Shown: positions 1 to 13,560, counted from the first letter of the stretch. The stretch: 64,000 bases of DNA from Hofstenia miamia (GCA_004352715.1 SCFE01000118.1:1537780-1601779); one strand, 5' to 3'. Made by a program: numbers and translations. The notes: generated from the sequence alone by a model not told the origin.

Positions 1-38
<38 letters not shown>
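1..38. repeat. (TA)n microsatellite at window start
   Basis: Uninterrupted TA dinucleotide repeat that runs off the left edge of the window. From there to about 1474 the sequence is AT-rich spacer in which I see no gene or element. Confidence 0.95.
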
Positions 39-42
<4 letters not shown>

Positions 43-2318
43 GTGTTGGGTACGTTACCTTGCAAAAGAAATGTATATTACTGAGTAGTCTTTAAAAAAG
101 TAATATATTATTCATCACATATTAAGTAACTAGATTATGTTACTCGCTGCTATACATACTACTTTTATTTTTTAGTTTATAATTTGTATTCAAATGTGAA
201 TCCTTACTGAAGCTGAGTATTAAACAAACTAAGTCATATATTTTTATTTTCCTGTCAATATTTATCATTTAAGTACATCAGAAAAATCATTACAAAGAGT
301 AAATATATCTACAGTCTACTAAAGTAATATTCCCATTAAGTAACTCGTTACATGATATTACAATAACGCCTTTCACTCAATTCCGTACAATCATACATAG
401 ATATGCATATATATTAGGGCAAGAAATTTCTCGAAATTTCCTTTCTAAATTTTGCATTAGTTCTGTGAATTCCAATTGACAGTTTGTACCACGCCAACAA
501 ATCCATTAAACAATTAATGGAACAAAAATATTTTCATATCAAATGAAACTTCACAACGTAAAAATTTATCCTTTGATTAAAAAGAAGATTAGCCATATCA
601 CTTCATCACTTCGAGCCGAAAGAACATTAGCATAATTGATAGCATAGAATTGAATGGCATTATAGGTATTCAAACTTCAAGTTAAGTCTGTTGATAACAT
701 TCGAGTTTATAAATAATGCAAACAGGTGTCATTTCCATAGCTCTGTAAGTAAATTTTTTATTTATTGAGTCAAGATTGATTCTTCTCCTTGGAAACTTGA
801 GCTTGGGTTGTTCAATGATCTATAAACCAGTTTCGATATGCATTCATCGGGAAATTGTTTTCGACTTGATTATAGTATTGCTTCTCAAATTTGATCAATC
901 ATATGGTTCCAGAATGACAATAATGATTTATCTGCTTTAATTACAAGGCTTCAGCAAGGTAATGCGCATAATTAAACAACGTAAATATTGTTAATATTGC
1001 AATAACTTGCTATTGTTAACAAACTAGTTTAATTAGAAAATAAACTTGGAAATTATTCACTCTGCTAATTTTAAGTTATCTAAATTTTATATATAGACAT
1101 GGCTGCCCCTTGTACTATGTTATTAAGCTAAGGTGTACAGAAATTTTTTTGCTTAATTGTATTTGTCAGTGTTCTTCAATATTCACAAGGCTCTTATAAT
1201 ATATTTATGGTATAAATAGCATGTCTTACTCAAAAATGCAAATAATACAAATCAGCAATCAGGAATGTCAGGACAAATAGTTATATAGAGGTCTTGATTA
1301 CTATGGGAAGCTTCTGTTTAATTGTGTCTTTAAAATTATTGAATTTTATGACTGCATTACACACTGTTACGTTTCTGTATTGTTAATTTGTGTTTTAGAC
1401 TTCAGCATTGTTTCACATGTTTGATTTTGAGGCTGATATTTATGAAAGTGGATTGGTTCACTAATGCACTCAGTGAAAATTAATGAGCAAAAGATTATTT
1501 TGCATTTATTCTTAAGATTTGAGCTTCCAGATTTTGCTTAATATCAAAAGCAATGTATCACTATAGCCGGTGAAATACACAATTTCATAGCCATAGTGGG
1601 CTCTACGTACAATTTCTAATGTACATTAAGCTGATTGTACGCAAAATGTGTAATACATATATTTCAGGCGCACATAGAGCTAAATGAGAGACATACAACA
1701 AAAGGTTCGATCTTCTTATATATATATCAGGCATTTCAGTTCGTCCAAATACAGTATGAAGTACTAAAAAACCTCAGTAACGTACACAGAGTAATTGCAA
1801 AACAGGTTCAATTGATGCCCTTAAGTAAACGATACTAATGCCATAAGTAAAAATAATTTGCGTTGATTAAAATTCTCGTGGAAAATTTTTGAAAATGCTG
1901 GTAAGACAAATATTACCCATAGAATGTGAAATGCTAATATGCTTTAAAAAACGAATAATAGCTTATTGCTTTTGTTGAAAATTTTGTATAAGAAAACAGC
2001 TTTCAATCCAGACATGTACATACCATACGCTGTTTCTATGAAGAAGACAAATAAATTAACTTCTGCAAGAAACACTTTTTTGTTCGTACTCGACGGATTG
2101 CAAATATATTAATTTGCAAAAGAAAATATCATTCTTCGATTAATACAATACATTTAAAAAGAAAGTTCGTGAATATTTAATGGAATTAACAGTTTCATTT
2201 GACATAAACAAAATGTGTACCTATTATGTAAAATGCTTTTGATCAACTTGTCAGTGCTAATATTTCCGTTATTATTTTTTTCTTGTTCGTTTTTGGTATT
2301 CTGTTTAATAATTTAAGT

Positions 2319-2421
2319 TTATTATTATTATTATTTCTTACGTCGCACAGCTTCATGCTGGTATTCCTCTCAGCTCGGGGAACTCAACAGTTCCCAGGGA
2401 GTCTGAGAGCTTTCCTCAGGA
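2319..2421 (-). mobile_element. 3' end of an R4/Dong-like non-LTR retrotransposon
   Basis: On the minus strand this reads as the last residues of the element's ORF (LRKALRLPGNC then stop), a short 3' untranslated stretch and a terminal (TAA)n tract, seen as TTATTATTATTA on the plus strand. The same end recurs at 3124-3244 and 34190-34330. Its upstream coding part is at 3806-4500, separated by the artefactual repeat block. Confidence 0.7.
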
Positions 2422-3123
2422 NAATGTACATTAAGCTGATTGTACGCAAAATGTGTAATACATATATTTCAGGCGCACATAGAGCTAAATGAGAGACATA
2501 CAACAAAAGGTTCGATCTTCTTATATATATATCAGGCATTTCAGTTCGTCCAAATACAGTATGAAGTACTAAAAAACCTCAGTAACGTACACAGAGTAAT
2601 TGCAAAACAGGTTCAATTGATGCCCTTAAGTAAACGATACTAATGCCATAAGTAAAAATAATTTGCGTTGATTAAAATTCTCGTGGAAAATTTTTGAAAA
2701 TGCTGGTAAGACAAATATTACCCATAGAATGTGAAATGCTAATATGCTTTAAAAAACGAATAATAGCTTATTGCTTTTGTTGAAAATTTTGTATAAGAAA
2801 ACAGCTTTCAATCCAGACATGTACATACCATACGCTGTCTCTATGAAGAAGACAAATAAATTAACTTCTGCAAGAAACACTTTTTTGTTCGTACTCGACG
2901 GATTGCAAATATATTAATTTGCAAAAGAAAATATCATTCTTCGATTAATACAATACATTTAAAAAGAAAGTTCGTGAATATTTAATGGAATTAACAGTTT
3001 CATTTGACATAAACAAAATGTGTACCTATTATGTAAAATGCTTTTGATCAACTTGTCAGTGCTAATATTTCCGTTATTATTTTTTTCTTGTTCGTTTTTG
3101 GTATTCTGTTTAATAATTTAAGT

Positions 3124-3244
3124 TTATTATTATTATTATGTCTTACGTCGCACAGCTTCATGCTGGTATTCCTCTCAGCTCGGGGAACTCAACAGTTCCC
3201 AGGGAGTCTGAGAGCTTTCCTCAGGACTCTTGCTGTACCTTACA
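3124..3244 (-). mobile_element. Second copy of the R4/Dong-like 3' end
   Basis: Near-identical to 2319-2421 but extends 19 bases further upstream into the ORF before the N at 3245. It again ends in a TTA tract on the plus strand. It is probably the same genomic copy represented twice. Confidence 0.7.
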
Positions 3245-3805
3245 NGAAAATTAATGAGCAAAAGATTATTTTGCATTTATTCTTAAGATTTGAGCTTCCA
3301 GATTTTGCTTAATATCAAAAGCAATGTATCACTATAGCCGGTGAAATACACAATTTCATAGCCATAGTGGGCTCTACGTACAATTTCTAATGTACATTAA
3401 GCTGATTGTACGCAAAATGTGTAATACATATATTTCAGGCGCACATAGAGCTAAATGAGAGACATACAACAAAAGGTTCGATCTTCTTATATATATATCA
3501 GGCATTTCAGTTCGTCCAAATACAGTATGAAGTACTAAAAAACCTCAGTAACGTACACAGAGTAATTGCAAAACAGGTTCAATTGATGCCCTTAAGTAAA
3601 CGATACTAATGCCATAAGTAAAAATAATTTGCGTTGATTAAAATTCTCGTGGAAAATTTTTGAAAATGCTGGTAAGACAAATATTACCCATAGAATGTGA
3701 AATGCTAATATGCTTTAAAAAACGAATAATAGCTTATTGCTTTTGTTGAAAATTTTGTATAAGAAAACAGCTTTCAATCCAGACATGTACATACCATACG
3801 CTGTN

Positions 3806-4500
3806 ATTACTTCAACCTTCTTTAACAGTCTTTCTATTTCCTCTGCCAACTCCCTGTACTTGTCTATCTTCTCTTTCTCCTTGCTTTATACATTCCTGTC
3901 CTTTGGTACTGCTATATCTATCTGTTCCCAATCTTTTCTCTTTGTCTAACACTACTATGTCTGGCNCGTGCTTCTATCACCTTGCTTGTCTGTATGTTAA
4001 AGTCCCACAGTATCTTAACCTTCTCATTTTCTATTACGCCCTGTGGCTTGTGCTCATACTCCTTGTCTCCTGCTTCTAACCCATGCTGCCTGCTCAAACT
4101 CCAGTGTACCATTCTTCCCACCTTGTCATGCCTGAACTTATACTCATTCTGTGCCAACTTCTCACACCCTGCTATCAGATGATCTACTGTCTCCGCCTCT
4201 TTCTTACATAACCTACACTTATCACTTACTTCTACTCTTCTGTCTATATGTTTCTTCACCCAGTTTGTTCTTATTGCTTGCTCCTGTGCTGCCATTATCA
4301 GTGCTTCTGTTTCTCTCTTCAGTCCTGCCTTCCTTAACCTCTTCTTCCTCTCTTCTCTGTCACACATTTCTGTGTTCCTCCAGTATTCTCCATGCATTGC
4401 CTTCTGCCTATACCTTGTTTGTCTCTCTGATCTTTGCATCCTCTCGTCTTTGTCCTACATCCCTTCTGCTCCTCTGGTATCAACCTATTGTGTTCTAAGT
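3806..4500 (-). pseudogene. R4/Dong-like retrotransposon, C-terminal part of the RT/endonuclease ORF
   Basis: The minus-strand translation shows the region downstream of the reverse transcriptase in restriction-like-endonuclease (RLE) retrotransposons. It starts with a basic segment (RQTRYRQKAMHGEYWRNTEM) and continues through a zinc knuckle C-x2-C-x7-H-x4-C (CRLCKKEAETVDHLIAGC). Next comes the segment before the nuclease, containing ILWDFNIQT. The PD-(D/E)XK-type nuclease core follows: PDIVVLDK, then IDIAVPKDRNV. An N at 3966 and a frame change between PDIVVLDK and IDIAVP break the frame, so this copy is dead. The 5' end at about 4500 abuts a long TTA/TAA tract. Confidence 0.75.
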
Positions 4501-4512
4501 AACATGCCAGCA

Positions 4513-4547
4513 TTTATTATTAATAAATAATAATAATAATAATAATA

Positions 4548-4607
<60 letters not shown>

Positions 4608-4613
4608 TATTAA
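4513..4613. repeat. (TAA)n/(TTA)n microsatellite
   Basis: About 100 bases of AAT repeats passing into TTA repeats, directly at the 5' end of the R4-like copy. TAA repeats are the known insertion target of Dong-type elements, so this is probably both target and by-product of insertion. From here to about 7500 I see only AT-rich spacer. Confidence 0.9.
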
Positions 4614-7523
4614 TGCAATGTAAGATGATGGTAAATCAAGCTCTGATATTAAACTAAGACTTAATCGATTCTACCTTAGAGAAGAAAAAACTTGAATCGT
4701 CGCAATCCCTATAAATTTAGAGGTGTATAACACAAGAGCTTAGGAGGATTATTATTATTATTATTAATCTTAGAATAATCTTTAGAATGACTTAGTGTTT
4801 TTATTTACATTTTCAAACATGTGTGTACAAAGTAGTTATGATTTCATCAATTAGATCTTAGCAGAAGATATTTTGCTATAAAGGTTGCACATATACTGTG
4901 CAAATATTTTGACGAAAATTATTAAAAATTAAATTTTTTGAGAGCAACTATATTTCTAAATCTAAAAAAATATAAGTTTGATGAGGTTACGAACGTATAG
5001 TAATAGTAGATCCTATATTTAAATGAATTCCAGAATGTTTATATTTCGAAAGATCATTAAAAATAAGATTTCATACCTTAATGTATATTACTTCTGGGAC
5101 AAACTGTATATTTTAATTATATTTTATTTACTATTAGGTTTTGTTTATGACTACCAAACTTACAAAGAACATCATATATAATTTTCACTAGAAATTCAAG
5201 AAACTTAATTTGTACTTAAATTTAAAATCAATGAATTTTTTAAAATATATTATTCAATATATGCCCTTTAACTAAATTAAATTTGATAAAAGATATTTTA
5301 CCCTATCAAGAGAACCCATGCAGGCGTAAGGCATTAGGCTTATTTTTCAAAAAAAACAAAGCTAATATCATTTAATAATACAAAATTTCTGGAATAATTT
5401 ATTCTAATAAATACAAGAACATAAAATTCAAAATAGAAAAAATTTGCTAACATCAATATCTAGCAGAAAAAATATTTGAATTTAAAAATAATGATCATGA
5501 CTTAGAAAAAGAAATAAATATAACATGTAAATTCGATTTATTTGTAAATTGTGTAAATATTTTTTCTTTGTTCTTGGATCAAAATTTCGACATGTTTGCT
5601 GAAGAGATAAAGCCTATTTTAACATTAAAAGAAGGAGATAAGACAAGAGGGCTTAGTTTCTTTTGAGTCTCAATAACGGCGTTTGCAGTTGGAGTTTATA
5701 GTGTTGATAAGCATGTTTAATACTACTAAAAAATCGAGAAGTAGCAAACATACCTTTCATCGTCGTTGAGATTAGGCCCATTACAAATTGGATTTGACAA
5801 TTTTGAAATTGTCAATATGCAATTCAAACTGCGATAGGGCGACTGATTTTTCTGCGTCAATATAAAGGTGTCTACGTTGCAGACTTTGTGAGAAATCCTT
5901 TTCTTTACTGTGAATTAAAAAATTGTTTTCTGAGAAAAATTTTTTTAAAGTAATTGTATATTATAGAATAGCTGAGATAATTTCAAATAATCTAATTCCT
6001 TCATATTAGAAACTTAGAAATGAATAAACTTTGATGTCTAGCACATTACTACTCTTGTGATTTGTGAATAAAATCTAAAAAAAATGTTGGCAATGAGACA
6101 GTGGTAGCCTTAAATATATTACCTACTGTGTGTCAGTCAGTATTGAATTTTTAATCAATATCACGAACTTTTAATACAATAGCACTGCGATCTTCCGTTT
6201 CAATTCTTAAATACAGTATATTTTCGTACTCTTAGTAGGTATAAAGATCTATCAAAATAATTAGTAGCCGGATCCTTAGGGAAGCAACCAATCCATTCTA
6301 AATAGAATGATTACTATTTGACAAAAATTTATTTTTGTTTAATTAAGGATTTAAGACATAAGCTTCATGGCCATTGCGATGTACATCTGAACACTACAAT
6401 GCGAAGCTATCTCTCAATTCGCTTGTGCTAATTATAACTTTAACCAAATTGGCTATGAGTTTTCCATCATGAATACGTCTGTCTGTGTTAATACCGTAGT
6501 TTTTGAAATCCTGTTTGCAATTTATAACAGCCTAGTTGAAGTTAGTCTTGTCATACGGATCATTACTTGTCACATTTTTTAAAAAAATTAAATGGATTTG
6601 TTAAATCGTTCTTAAAACAGTTTACAATTGCCATCATTGCAATTTAACTTTAAGTCATACGAATGATATCAAAGTTGGTTTTCATTCTGACTTAAGAATC
6701 GATATAAAAATTTGGCATAAATAGTGGCACTGTCAATTTGAAACCCTAAATCGCTTACTGCAAATCAGATTGATAAATTGGAGGTACTTCTTCGGATATT
6801 CTTAGACTTACGTTTCTATTAGTTTTTTGGATTCATTAGACATTTACTGTTTCTTACCTTCATTCTTTGTGAGCCTATTTTGCTTAACCATATGAATAGG
6901 AAGCTATTTATTCTTAAAAATAATTAATGTAGCAGTACAAATTGTAAACTATTTAAAAAATGTAATAAAATATATATGGGGTAGTTGTCCAGCAGCGTGG
7001 GCAGAAAATGAGTGAAGAGGGTATGTTCTTAATAGATTTGAAAATAGACTTGCAAATATCACGATGTCATGGCTCACTGTTAAGTGGTAATTATGAATAA
7101 TCTTAGTGGTGTTAATAACTGTCTATAGATTTTGATTTGTTTCATGAGGGAGTAGAGGATAGCAGCTAATTAAGTGTTGGAAACGTAATTGAATGTCGAC
7201 AATCAATTCAAGGAAAATTCAAGCGGAAAAGCCGAGTGATATTATTATTACCATTAAATAATCAAGATTACCAGTAAACATATTGGCAGTCAATAATAAT
7301 AAACATAGAATATATCTCAGGTAACATTTTCCTAACAAAAAATGAATGATATATATTCCTTATTCTTGCACTAACGATTATTTACTTAATTTTAGAATGT
7401 TAGTATCACTACATTTCTTCATTTAGGAATATGTAGAGGCCTGAATAACTAGATAGTGACAATGTATGCTTTATTCTTCACTGGTCAGTAATAACACTAA
7501 GAGTTATTATAAATAAAAAATTA

Positions 7524-7665
7524 TTATTTACAAGATATATCAGTGATTTTGTACTTTGGGCATGGGCAACAAAATTTGCATGTGAAGTAGTCTGCTTCAC
7601 CTGCTTGAGAGAATCCTAACCCCATGATAAAATTATGAAAAGCTAATTTGCTTTTTGTTATAATG
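7524..7665 (-). CDS. Possible terminal exon, small Cys-rich C-terminus, unidentified
   Basis: The frame is open on the minus strand from a TTTCAG acceptor-like site (7666-7670) to tandem TAA stops at 7524. It contains an ATG at 7625 that would give 33 residues. The C-terminus has cysteines in the pattern C-x2-CC-x-C-x9-C (CKFCCPCPKY...SCK). The stretch is richer in GC than its surroundings. I do not recognise the family. It could be a last exon of a gene with its body outside the readable region, a remnant, or a chance ORF. Confidence 0.25.
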
Positions 7666-8189
7666 CTGAAACAATTAAACGATGATATTTATATAAATCG
7701 CGTACATGAGTAATAAACAAATCCGGTGCAAATACAATATTGCCATCATTTGTTTGATAGCTAAGCAACAGCAGATTTTCGTCTTTCCAGAAATGGTCTG
7801 TGCATGTGCACATCTCTAACTTAGCCAATTTACAAATACTTTCGAGTTTCTTATTGGAAAAACATTTCTTAGCAATGCCTTTGTATAATAAATTTTACCT
7901 GAAAAAAACAAAGCACTAAAAATCCAAGACTTGGTATAATAACTTATTGCCTGAAGTTATTTAATTATTTAAACTAAAATTTGGAGTTAATTTGACTTTA
8001 GCATTACATACAGTAACTTATGTTGGTGTAAAGTCATGCACTAACATAGAAACCTAATATTCTATTTTCTATTGGCTACAAGCCAAAAATTTAAGTAATT
8101 CATGCACATCACACCAACCAAAAAATACTGTTTATTTAAATACAAAAGAACTTGCAATGTTTTAAATAATAGCTAAAGGTAAACAGCGG

Positions 8190-8195
<6 letters not shown>

Positions 8196-8220
<25 letters not shown>
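8196..8220. repeat. (TA)n microsatellite
   Basis: TA repeat directly adjoining the R4-like fragment at 8233-8461. TA repeats resume at 8478 after a 16-base gap on its other side. Confidence 0.9.
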
Positions 8221-8232
8221 CTGTACCTTACA

Positions 8233-8461
8233 ATGCTGCCTTCTGAGCTACTGCTCTTCCGCACTTTGGTACTACCAACTTCTCCAAGTATCTCTTATGC
8301 TTCTTACTCACTGCTCCTAGTGCTCCTACAACTACCGGGACTACTTCAACTTTCTTTAACTTCCACAGCCTTTCAATTTCCTCTGCTAACTCTCTGTACT
8401 TGTCTATCTTCTCTTTCACCTTGCTTTCTACATTTCTGTCCTTTGGTACTGCTATGTCTAT
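8233..8461 (-). pseudogene. R4/Dong-like fragment, end of nuclease domain
   Basis: The minus strand reads DIAVPKDRNV at the end of the nuclease core, then a charged helical region (EKIDKYRELAEEIERLWKLK). The conserved tail VVPVVVGALGAVSKKHKRYL and AVAQKAAL follow. This is the part missing downstream of 3806-4500 and it matches the C-terminus at 34240-34465. The fragment is embedded in TA repeats and bounded by a 16-base gap (8462-8477), so misplacement by the assembler is possible. Between here and 10589 I see no gene. Confidence 0.7.
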
Positions 8462-8477
8462 NNNNNNNNNNNNNNNN
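8462..8477. other. Assembly gap (16 N)
   Basis: Unresolved bases between the R4-like fragment and TA repeats. Confidence 0.99.
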
Positions 8478-10589
8478 TATATATATATCTGTATATATAA
8501 TAATACATGACTTAAATTTACCAAAAATAAGGCTAAAATATATAAAAAGAATTGTTATTTATAAGAAGATTTGAGTTGTATACATTGTGGGCAAAGAAAA
8601 GAAATGTACCACGTGCACATATTATTTCTTACATAATGTTCAAGTAAATCTTTTAATCTTTTCTTGAAGATTGAGGGAAATAAATAAAGATCTTTATCAG
8701 TGTTTAAGATCAAGTATTTGCTGAATGCACTATCCTATGAAAATAATTTGATTTCAGAATTTTAAATATGTTCTTTGATGATGATCGCGTAATAATTAAT
8801 AAATTTTCAAAAGAAAAATAATCAGATGCTGTTAGTGCAGTGTTCTTAATGAGAATAAGGGATCACTTAATTGAAATTGGAGAGTAATGGGTAAAAATTT
8901 ATCATTCACAATAAGTTTGTAATCTAAAATACTGTCATTGTTGTATATCCAATGTAAACATTTTCCTTAGAAATTTTCTAACTTTTGAAATTTTCTACGA
9001 TATAGCCACCAGCATTATGAAGCATAAGTAAGCGTTGATAAAATACAACTTTTAAATAAATTCAACTTTATCTTCTTCGGAGTAAACAAAGGCACATTTT
9101 GTTGAATAAAGTAGAAGTAATGTCTTAATTTTTTAAATATATTATATTAATGCATTGACGATTTTTTAAGTTACTAGTAGTAATCACTCTCAAATCGTTC
9201 ATGTCATTTGTAAGAAAAATGATGGAATCATTTAAACTAAATTTATTAAAAATTTTAATTTCTGATGTTTTCCCAAAATTGATAATTCTTTACAACATTA
9301 AATTTGATTTTATTTTGATTACACCACTTGTAGTGGCAACGGAAGTTGGGTGACAGGGTTGACAATTGCCATCCCAATATTTGGGAGGGGGGAATCTGTG
9401 CTACCCCAGTATTTGAATTTATCATTCTGACTAACTCAAAGACACAATAATAAAACACATATTCTATCAAAATTATTTCACCACCAAAAATATTGTTTCC
9501 CACTGCACTGATTCTTATATTTATACATATATATTTAATTGACAATGAATCATTGCTTCTTTGTCTCTATATTTATGTAGGTAAATATAACAAATATATC
9601 TTCTTTTCAAAACCAAAATAGTAAAATGCTCCAGAGTATTAAAAATTTTATGTAACTAATCCATTTTGTTGAAGAAATGATTGTATAGAAATAAAAATAA
9701 AACGAAAGATTCAATTAATCACATATTTTATGTGTAAAAATTATTGAAAATAATTGTATAGAATATTTGAGCCAATGTGACTTAGTAAAAAATGACAAAA
9801 TTTAGAAATTCTAAAGCACAGAATTTTGAACAAAATTCCAAAAAAATTATTTTGACAACAATTTTGCATTTGCAATAGTTTTTGCCGTGAATCAGTTTTC
9901 TTATCGATTTATTTGACAACTCAGATGCAAAACCTAGTGATAGAAATGAACGAAGTATCGTTTCAATTTTGAAGTAAAGATTCATTGTAAATTCAACTGC
10001 AATTTATAACTAACTTGAAGTAATATATTCGACTGTCACCTCGATTTCTTCCAGAATTATTGTATGATTAGAACGTCTAAACAAGCGGTGTTTTGAATGT
10101 GACCATTGATGCTTGCAACTAGAGGCAATTGTCTGTAGAATACAAGGCTTCATCGTGGCTATTACAGACAGCTTCAATGTTCTGATTTAGTTTTCATTAA
10201 AATTAACACGCCATTGAGGGTGAACTTTTCCTCAGTTTCATAAGCCCAAGTAGTTGCTCATCAATAATTCTCCCACAGCTTCAAATTTCATATTGGGCTA
10301 AGTGGATTTTTTGTATCTCTGCAATTTTTTCATCAATTTGCAAATAAATCTTCAAAAATGAAAAAGTTTCACTGTCTTTGTTTTTCCAAATATTGGTTAG
10401 TCATGCTGCAATGAAAGTAAATCCAAAATCCTTGTGTTATGAAAACAAAATGTCCCCTTTAAATAACGAAACCTTACTTGCAGCGCGCTGCTCATTGTGG
10501 TTGAGATCTTTTCGATTCTCATATAGGTTCGTGAACATGACCCTTCATTTTCTGATTTACGTCAATTTCCATGTTCAATGCTCCATGAC

Positions 10590-11697
10590 CAGGGCCCAGC
10601 GGGAAAAAATATATGAGGGGGTGCATTAGCAAAATTGCTGCCCCTTCAATAGTTGCAACTAGATTCGTCTCAGTTTATTTCTTTAGCCTACTATAGTATA
10701 GTGCAATCTTGATAGCCACGATAATTAACTGGTGTATATTAAAACACACAACTCTACTTGAAAAACATTATGAAGAACAATTTGTTTCAAAGATATTTAT
10801 TTGTATTGTTGTATTAGTAAAACTTAGAAATTTTTACGATTTTCTTTAATTGTTTAAAGTATGAGCTTGAATCTTTGCATTGCACTTAGTAGTAGTAAAA
10901 AACGTTGACTACGACGAAAACGTCACTGCTAACAGCCGGATACGCCTAAAGGCTTAAAGCCAGATACGTCGAAAGTCTTAAGGCTAATTGCCCTCAAAGT
11001 TCAAAATTTATTTTGCACACTGCGACTGCTAAGAAAATTGCTTTGCCACAGAACACTAACTTAGGCATTGACGCTAGAACTGCTTTAGTTGCAACAGTGT
11101 GCTGAAGCAAATATTCAATCAATGTGGTTTACATTAAAAATAATTTTGACTTGTATTCGTCATGTGTTCTTTTGAATTCTCTTGATCGTGCAGAGATTGC
11201 ACAAATGAAATAACTTTTTAAGACTGGCTATCCTGGTAGTTTATACAAGTCTCTTCCTATTTTGGAGAAGTGTTCAAAGCTCTCTATGACTTAAATGTAA
11301 ACGTATTTTGGTAATTATCAAACAATTTTTACTGTTCTTAAAACATTTATATTCTCTTAAGCACATTTAGGGTGTGTTTAACATTTTGTATGGTGTTGAG
11401 AATATCGGTTTTTGAATTTATATTTCCACAAATTTCCATTATATTTCCATTTCAAAATGTGGAAAATATAGATTTTGTGTCACACTTGTAACGGCTGAGA
11501 TTCAAGAATTACACAAATCACTTCTTCAAATATATATTTCAAAAAATGTTGAAAGAGATAGACTGACTACATTGTAAATTTAGAAAATGAGTGGAAACTA
11601 AATGAATGCAACATCTGTTAATTGTCATTTTGCTGCCTCCTGAAAAATGCTTGTCGTTGTGCATCACCTCCAGCACCCTCGGTTAGCTGGGACCCTG
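10590..11697. mobile_element. hAT-like DNA transposon, non-autonomous, 1.1 kb
   Basis: Left end CAGGGCCCAGC and right end GCTGGGACCCTG are short terminal inverted repeats of hAT character. Flanking octamers are tccatgac (10582-10589) and tcaatgac (11698-11705), a 7/8 match and so a credible 8-bp target duplication. A second partial inverted match, GAGGGGGTGC against GCACCCTC, lies just inside. No transposase can be read inside, so it is probably a deletion derivative. Confidence 0.65.
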
Positions 11698-11705
11698 TCA
11701 ATGAC

Positions 11706-12496
11706 ATTTTTGATAGCACGTATTTATGAAATGTGAAAGCTGCATTATCATAGACCAATTGAGGACTAATGGAAAATAAAAATGTTAGCTACGTGAGAGC
11801 CTCATCATCATCAGCATTATTAGACCCTTCTAGGTTTTGAAAACTTCAGGTTGAAAGCAATGTGGAATAATATTATTTCTTCTGGTACCGATACATGCTC
11901 TGGGACAACATACAATTTACGCGTTTTGTTTGTAAAACATGCTAAATACAATTGTATCTGAATAAACAATGTCGTTTAATTCTTAGATTAAAATTGTTAG
12001 ATTACCTTTTTCTTATTGAAATATTAAAATATACGCATGTATGTTAATAGTATTTATTTTTTACTTGTATAAAGTTTATTTTAAAAGCGATAAAAATATC
12101 AAATGGGTAGGCTAGCCTAATATAAAAATTAAAAACTTATTAGGTGTTAGTAGTAAAGAAAAGCAGGGTAGTATATATGTAGGTTTCTAATAATAATCAG
12201 TTTTCAATAACTTTTTACTCTTTTCTATTGATTTTGATAAGAAAAAAGGGCGTTTTTTAGAAATTCAGGCTTTTGCGGCCAGGGGTCAAAAAAACTGCGG
12301 CCATATCCGTATAAATAATTATTCAATTATACCCCCCATTTTAACTATGTACCAATATGTTTTCGAGCAATTTTTTTGCATTTTTTAGAAAACCTCTAGA
12401 GGCCTATATAAAAATATCAAGAATGAATAAAGTTAATCACAATTTGGTTAAAGAGAGAATTAAATCTTTAAATATTGTGAATCAATGTCTGTTTCA
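11706..12496. other. AT-rich spacer without recognisable gene
   Basis: Nothing coding is seen. It ends at the 1000-base gap. Confidence 0.7.
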
Positions 12497-13496
12497 NNNN
12501 NNNNNNNNNNNNNNNNNNNNNNNNNNNNNNNNNNNNNNNNNNNNNNNNNNNNNNNNNNNNNNNNNNNNNNNNNNNNNNNNNNNNNNNNNNNNNNNNNNNN
12601 NNNNNNNNNNNNNNNNNNNNNNNNNNNNNNNNNNNNNNNNNNNNNNNNNNNNNNNNNNNNNNNNNNNNNNNNNNNNNNNNNNNNNNNNNNNNNNNNNNNN
12701 NNNNNNNNNNNNNNNNNNNNNNNNNNNNNNNNNNNNNNNNNNNNNNNNNNNNNNNNNNNNNNNNNNNNNNNNNNNNNNNNNNNNNNNNNNNNNNNNNNNN
12801 NNNNNNNNNNNNNNNNNNNNNNNNNNNNNNNNNNNNNNNNNNNNNNNNNNNNNNNNNNNNNNNNNNNNNNNNNNNNNNNNNNNNNNNNNNNNNNNNNNNN
12901 NNNNNNNNNNNNNNNNNNNNNNNNNNNNNNNNNNNNNNNNNNNNNNNNNNNNNNNNNNNNNNNNNNNNNNNNNNNNNNNNNNNNNNNNNNNNNNNNNNNN
13001 NNNNNNNNNNNNNNNNNNNNNNNNNNNNNNNNNNNNNNNNNNNNNNNNNNNNNNNNNNNNNNNNNNNNNNNNNNNNNNNNNNNNNNNNNNNNNNNNNNNN
13101 NNNNNNNNNNNNNNNNNNNNNNNNNNNNNNNNNNNNNNNNNNNNNNNNNNNNNNNNNNNNNNNNNNNNNNNNNNNNNNNNNNNNNNNNNNNNNNNNNNNN
13201 NNNNNNNNNNNNNNNNNNNNNNNNNNNNNNNNNNNNNNNNNNNNNNNNNNNNNNNNNNNNNNNNNNNNNNNNNNNNNNNNNNNNNNNNNNNNNNNNNNNN
13301 NNNNNNNNNNNNNNNNNNNNNNNNNNNNNNNNNNNNNNNNNNNNNNNNNNNNNNNNNNNNNNNNNNNNNNNNNNNNNNNNNNNNNNNNNNNNNNNNNNNN
13401 NNNNNNNNNNNNNNNNNNNNNNNNNNNNNNNNNNNNNNNNNNNNNNNNNNNNNNNNNNNNNNNNNNNNNNNNNNNNNNNNNNNNNNNNNNNNNNNN
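12497..13496. other. Assembly gap of exactly 1000 N
   Basis: The round length marks a gap of unknown size. TA repeats follow it directly (13497-13519). Open frames that run through it are artefacts. Confidence 0.99.
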
Positions 13497-13514
13497 ATAT
13501 ATATATATATATAT

Positions 13515-13560
13515 ATATTAGAAAAGACCGGTTTCAATTTCAAATCATCTTCAGTATAAC
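13515..13560 (-). ncRNA. Possible degenerate hammerhead ribozyme in Penelope-like terminal repeat
   Basis: On the minus strand the order is CTGAAGA (matching the CUGANGA core), a weak 4-bp stem with a short loop, GAAAC, then CGGTC. Hammerhead ribozymes with very short stem III are known from the terminal repeats of Penelope-like elements. The second copy of the repeat (near 13775-13797) keeps CTGAAGA and GGTC but has lost the stem II and GAAAC part. Stem I pairing is not convincing, so activity is doubtful. Confidence 0.3.

Larger units (their letters stand above)
1475..3804 (+). repeat. Block present three times in direct orientation, joined by single Ns
   Basis: Bases 1618-2421 reappear at 2423-3226, and 1475-2033 reappear at 3246-3804, essentially unchanged. 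I noticed only isolated substitutions, such as tgtttctatg versus tgtctctatg. The joints are single N characters at 2422 and 3245, and the third copy ends at another N (3805). No credible gene lies in the unit; the short open frame seen in each copy has no ATG start and no recognisable domain. The pattern fits unmerged contig ends or haplotypes around the R4-like retrotransposon whose 3' end sits in each copy, rather than a real tandem triplication. Confidence 0.85.

Noticed and set aside
1635-3609. A 67-residue frame repeated three times
   Set aside because: It begins at TTG rather than ATG, has no domain, and its triplication follows the assembly duplication.
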